Origin: Bacteroidales bacterium M5
GTDB taxonomy: Bacteria > Bacteroidota > Bacteroidia > Bacteroidales > Muribaculaceae
Reading direction: 5' to 3'
NCBI GenBank assembly: GCA_001689535.1
Contig: LUJP01000071.1
Location: 5,691 to 69,690, forward strand
Length of the DNA: 64,000 nucleotides
Below, in pieces: positions 61,501 to 64,000 of the stretch. Within the stretch, counting starts at the first letter, position 1, and every line of letters starts with the position of its first letter. A program made the translations under genes and the position numbers. The notes beneath the pieces are model-generated. The model saw only the letters and a program-made list of their open reading frames with translations, was not told the origin of the DNA and did no database searches.

Positions 61501-61975
61501 ACGCCTCAACCTCTATCCGTTTATCTTCGATATGGACCGGTATAAATTCGGTGTGCGCGGAGGCAACGACATGGGACTGAATCTCGACTACCACGTGTCG
61601 GTGCTCAAATCGCCTCTGCCATTCAAATTCGGCATAAACATAAAAGGCACCCCCGACGATATGAAAATACGCGTGGGTAAGGCACGCATCAACGAAAAGA
61701 CCGTGGCTTCGTCCACCTCGATTTCCGACACCGTCCGCGTGAACCTGGTCAAAGAGATAGGCAATATGTTCCGCCGGGGTGCGCGCCGCGGCCGTGCGCA
61801 ACTAAGATTAACCAATCCCGTTTCCGCAGCCGGTACGGCACACCCTGAAAGCTCCGACACCATATCCCATGCCGATTCCGTGATGCTTATCAAGGAAGGC
61901 GTGCTCAGCCGTCCGGCCGGATTCGTCATGCCCGGAGAAGAAGCGGATCAGCCTCAGGCCAAAAAGAAAAAATAA
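58556..61975 (+). CDS. AsmA-like outer-envelope assembly protein
   Basis: About 1139 residues from the ATG at 58556. One N-terminal membrane helix (WLGIGIAAIAVLVIAVISIAVWYL) anchors a long periplasmic beta-rich body. AsmA-type motifs are seen near the start (VNRAASEYLLADVDAKRVELTFWHTFPRLEV) and near the end (VMRMIPNLDSIMPMLKDLEGIVNADMALTTSLD). Such proteins bridge the envelope and affect lipid transport and outer-membrane protein assembly. The frame extends upstream into the previous gene, but that part has no signal. Confidence 0.88.
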   Translation: MNTTSPHNVTEGTESQPARKHRPLWLRITKWLGIGIAAIAVLVIAVISIAVWYLTPQKLTPMVNRAASEYLLADVDAKRVELTFWHTFPRLEVTVDSLAIVSRSLREIPDSIRATLPADADTLLTVNRFSGGINVGELTLGNIALYDVIIDRPRLNLVVASDSIDNFSIIPPSDTTSTGGSTVIPPLSINRFAITGNFPTRFCAPSDSIDFTLMLRDSQMLGHEAPLYSLSISGDAGGNIHPVLLSTLPFGLDGKVKWSQANPSEIGLENMKVTLGKLQAGFNAGFNFENDPLIHTLTVDIDRMRLADLLEIIPDNYKKGFEGLDTDLSMKLGLRLDKHYRPLTDSIPSVSIDVKADAERLRMGQLYLTRLSLDGSAVIAGDSLDASTIDIRRLKASGRSVDVDLSTTVARPLSNPRLKGRFEGNVNLGSLPASLMDKLPVRMTGMLRGETDFNFAVADLTPKRFHRVILNGMLALTDFNLSTPDSTVTAYTARTVFRLGSSSRIKYQGVKIDSLLTASLTVDTARISGYGAMAAGRDMKIGFATRNVASTLDTSSVTPLGVTISAALLTVTDDSTSTRMLLRDTAVKGAIQRFQSNDKAPLIKALVNARTALYADRYNRALLADGHADLTLHPRVRRAANRPRRSTAARADSSAAVSESANRLHVNDTTASLLRRWTASGNMKARTVRIFTPAFPLRTRVDSMNLDFNTDSVILHPTDLTAGKSSLRIYGSIRNIRGALTGRRRPLDINLNASSRHLDVNELTDAALRGAAFITKVEDGTAGRVALTDDAASLQKSIESQTAEDDRGAFVIPGNITANVRLLADEVVYSDVILNRLTGNLSVYDGALRLDRLAARSPIGNVNFSALLSAPDASDLSFAAGMNVRRMDLNHVMRMIPNLDSIMPMLKDLEGIVNADMALTTSLDSAMNLRLNTLEMALKLSGDSLVLLDSETFATLSKWLMFKNKKRNMIDHMDVEMTVKDSRLNLYPFIFDMDRYKFGVRGGNDMGLNLDYHVSVLKSPLPFKFGINIKGTPDDMKIRVGKARINEKTVASSTSISDTVRVNLVKEIGNMFRRGARRGRAQLRLTNPVSAAGTAHPESSDTISHADSVMLIKEGVLSRPAGFVMPGEEADQPQAKKKK

Positions 61976-61994
61976 CCAGACTCTCATCAACTGT

Positions 61995-62744
61995 ATGTAC
62001 AACGAAATAATAACCCGATTCCTGCGCCGCCATGGCTATATGGAAGTGCGCCCCGAAGCCGCCCTGATAGATATGGACGGAACTCTTTACGATTCCATGC
62101 CCGGCCATGCGGCTGCGTGGCAGCAGATGATGCGCGAACAGGGCGTGGAAATCGAGCGGAGTGAGTTCCTGCGCCACGAAGGACGCACCGGCCGCGCCAC
62201 CATCGACCTGCTTTTCCGCCGCTATCTGGGGCGCGAGGCAACCGACCAGGAGAAAGAAACGCTCTACCGCCGCAAGACCGAGATATTCGCCGCCATGCAA
62301 CCTCCCGTGCCCATGGAAGGCGCCTCGGAGATTCTGAGGTTTATGGAGGGTGTGGGCATGACGCGTGTGCTCGTCACTGGATCAGGACAGAACTCGCTGC
62401 TGAACCGTCTGGATACTGATTATCCTGGGGCGTTCACTCCGGAACTGCGCGTAACCTCCCGCGACGTGACCCACGGCAAACCCCATCCCGAGCCGTTCCT
62501 CAAGGGGCTGGAGCTGGCCGGAGTAAGAGCCGACCGCTGCATAGTGCTTGAAAACGCTCCTCTGGGAGTGGAAGCCGGCGATAAAGCAGGCATATTCACC
62601 ATAGCCGTAAACACCGGTCATCTTCCCGAGGAAGAACTCTGGGATGCCGGCGCCGCGATAGTTTTCCCCACCATGACCGAGGCAGCCGCCCAGTTCCCCA
62701 TACTGGTTTACGGCATGCTCACCACATCTCTTAATCTCAACTGA
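61995..62744 (+). CDS. HAD-family phosphatase, beta-phosphoglucomutase-like
   Basis: 249 residues with the HAD motifs: nucleophile DMDGT, VTGSGQ (motif II), GKPHPEPFLKGLE (motif III lysine) and LENAPLGVEAGDKAGI (motif IV region). The helical cap follows motif I. It resembles beta-phosphoglucomutase or sugar-phosphate phosphatases. It lies between the AsmA-like gene and aroB, with gaps of 19 and 4 bases, so the three form an operon. Confidence 0.85.
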   Translation: MYNEIITRFLRRHGYMEVRPEAALIDMDGTLYDSMPGHAAAWQQMMREQGVEIERSEFLRHEGRTGRATIDLLFRRYLGREATDQEKETLYRRKTEIFAAMQPPVPMEGASEILRFMEGVGMTRVLVTGSGQNSLLNRLDTDYPGAFTPELRVTSRDVTHGKPHPEPFLKGLELAGVRADRCIVLENAPLGVEAGDKAGIFTIAVNTGHLPEEELWDAGAAIVFPTMTEAAAQFPILVYGMLTTSLNLN

Positions 62745-62748
62745 CACC

Positions 62749-63798
62749 ATGGCATCACAGATCATATTCACTGACAGCCTTGCGCCCGTGCTCGAGGAAA
62801 CCGTCGCGGCATCCAGTGCCGACCGCTGCGTTATAATCACCGATACTAATGTGGCCAGGCTGTTGCCAACGGATATCCTGCCCGGCACCGAGAGGATTAT
62901 CATAGCGGCCGGTGATTCCGACAAGACCATCGCCACTGCCTGTGAAGTATGGGAGGCCATGACCCGCGCGGGGCTTTCGCGCCATTCTCTCGCCGTGAAC
63001 ATCGGAGGCGGAATGGTCACCGACCTTGGCGGATTTGCCGCCGCCACATATAAGCGCGGCATACGCTGTGTCAACGTAGCCACAACCGTGCTCGGAGCTG
63101 TCGACGCAGCCGTCGGAGGCAAGACCGGCGTGAATTTCGACGGACTGAAAAATCAGATAGGAGTGTTCAGCGATCCGCTGGCCGTGATAGTATGCCCGGA
63201 GCTTTTCGCCACACTGCCTTCCGAAGAGATACTCAGCGGCTACGGCGAAGTGCTCAAGCACGCGTTGCTCGACGGGCCTGAGACCCTTGCCGAAGCCCTC
63301 CACACCGACCCGGTGGCGCTCTCGCCGGCCCGGCTCGGCGAACTCGTGGAGCGCTCAATGAAAGTAAAAATAGAGGTAACGGCAAGCGATCCCTTCGAGA
63401 AAGGGCTACGCAAGGCCCTCAATCTCGGCCACACCGCCGGCCATGCGCTGGAAGAGCTGGCGCTTGAGCGCAACCGTCCGGTGCCTCACGGCATTTCAGT
63501 GGCACACGGTCTGGTTACGGCTCTTGTTCTGTCAAGGATGCAGTGCGGTCTGTCATCCGACGTTCTGCAGCATGTGGCCGCATTTGTAAAAGAGTATTAT
63601 CCACGCCCACGGTTCAGCTGCGACGACTATCCTGAAATGATGCGCCTTATGGCATCCGACAAAAAGAACTCCGCGGGCACCGACACCCTCAACTTCACAC
63701 TGCTCGACGCGCCCGGCTCCCCCCGCGTGGACTGCACCGTGAGCCGAGCCGATGCCGCCGCAGCCCTCGACATCACCCGCGACCTCCTCGGGGTTTAA
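62749..63798 (+). CDS. aroB: 3-Dehydroquinate synthase
   Basis: Converts DAHP to 3-dehydroquinate, step two of the shikimate pathway, using NAD and a divalent metal. 349 residues with NIGGGMVTDLGGFAAATYKRG, TTVLGAVDAAVGGKTGVNFDGLKN, LSGYGEVLKHALL, the metal-ligand motif GHTAGHALEE and PHGISVAHGL. Length and motifs are complete. Confidence 0.95.
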   Translation: MASQIIFTDSLAPVLEETVAASSADRCVIITDTNVARLLPTDILPGTERIIIAAGDSDKTIATACEVWEAMTRAGLSRHSLAVNIGGGMVTDLGGFAAATYKRGIRCVNVATTVLGAVDAAVGGKTGVNFDGLKNQIGVFSDPLAVIVCPELFATLPSEEILSGYGEVLKHALLDGPETLAEALHTDPVALSPARLGELVERSMKVKIEVTASDPFEKGLRKALNLGHTAGHALEELALERNRPVPHGISVAHGLVTALVLSRMQCGLSSDVLQHVAAFVKEYYPRPRFSCDDYPEMMRLMASDKKNSAGTDTLNFTLLDAPGSPRVDCTVSRADAAAALDITRDLLGV

Positions 63799-63834
63799 TG
63801 ATCCTCTCCAACGGAATTACGCGCGAAATCGCAA

Positions 63835-64000
63835 AATACCATCCAAATTGTAGGGATGCACGCTCGTGCATCCACTGACACCCAATGCGTTGCCAGCGGC
63901 TGCTCCATGTAGTTGCCCTACTTTTCACGTGTCTCCAACAACACCACCCTGTCGATAGCAGGGTATAGCTTAGAGAGGCTGTCTAACAAGTTTTAGGCGG
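63835..64000. repeat. Repeat-rich DNA at the right edge
   Basis: Contains the hairpin GGATGCACG-CT-CGTGCATCC at about 63854-63873, typical of small dispersed palindromes. The last 30 bases (GAGGCTGTCTAACAAG, then TTTTAGGCGG) look like the terminal inverted repeat of an insertion sequence, whose body would lie outside the window. No gene is seen in the 200 bases after aroB. Confidence 0.45.

Overview
The window looks like a chromosome segment from a gut Bacteroidales bacterium, most likely a Muribaculaceae-type (S24-7) genome, although no marker gene settles the genus. Supporting signs are Bacteroidetes promoters of the form TTTG-N19-21-TAnnTTTG, the lack of Shine-Dalgarno sites, many lipoproteins, host-glycan hydrolases (GH29, GH92, GH130), DUF3244 proteins, TPR/HTH lipoprotein regulators and a viroplasmin-type RNase H. 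Most of the DNA is GC-rich. About 18.8-20.5 kb, 27.9-33.3 kb and 55.2-56.3 kb are visibly AT-rich and look like accessory DNA.

Layout. 0-14.6 kb: the end of an outer-membrane barrel gene, then housekeeping genes: mdh, a flavodiiron protein, the rlmL-like/purD/membrane protein/pdxB operon, the NapH-like Fe-S protein/thyA/folA operon, an orphan DNA methyltransferase, and an M28 peptidase/rnz/tadA operon. 14.8-24.7 kb: a minus-strand gene cluster that looks like a ribosomally made, modified peptide (RiPP) locus. In transcription order it holds a TPR/HTH regulator split by an in-frame stop, a DUF3244 protein, a transglutaminase-fold lipoprotein, a radical SAM/SPASM maturase, an 87-residue precursor with five CxC motifs, a strong hairpin, an outer-membrane barrel, a PqqD-like/M50 membrane peptidase, and a 50-residue membrane ORF. 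24.9-27.5 kb: tRNA-Arg(CCU), then an MFS transporter and a GH130 mannoside phosphorylase. 27.7-33.3 kb: a second, intact TPR/HTH regulator with its own DUF3244 gene and two large lipoproteins. 33.4-39.4 kb: a PurM-like protein, trmD, a WYL regulator, GH92 mannosidase and an AraC regulator. 39.4-46.8 kb: a four-gene MacAB/TolC-type efflux operon divergent from a two-component pair, with a palindrome in the shared spacer. 46.8-51.5 kb: asnA, a four-helix-bundle gene bracketed by 9-bp tandem repeats, a 54-residue helical ORF, rnhA, an alanine dehydrogenase-like protein and aroK. 51.7-57.6 kb: GH29 fucosidase, a CBM9-like/GHL10-like protein, a small AT-rich lipoprotein/membrane-protein pair and an alpha/beta hydrolase. 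57.7-64 kb: a DUF5715-like lipoprotein, an AsmA-like protein, a HAD phosphatase, aroB and repeat-rich DNA at the edge.

The strongest candidate for an undescribed system is the 14.85-24.65 kb cluster. Its precursor carries ten cysteines in strictly alternating spacing next to a radical SAM/SPASM enzyme. There is no ABC exporter; instead the locus has a membrane metallopeptidase with a PqqD-like N-terminus and a dedicated outer-membrane barrel. The second TPR/DUF3244 locus at 27.7-33.3 kb suggests that the regulator/DUF3244 pair is a reusable module controlling different cargo.
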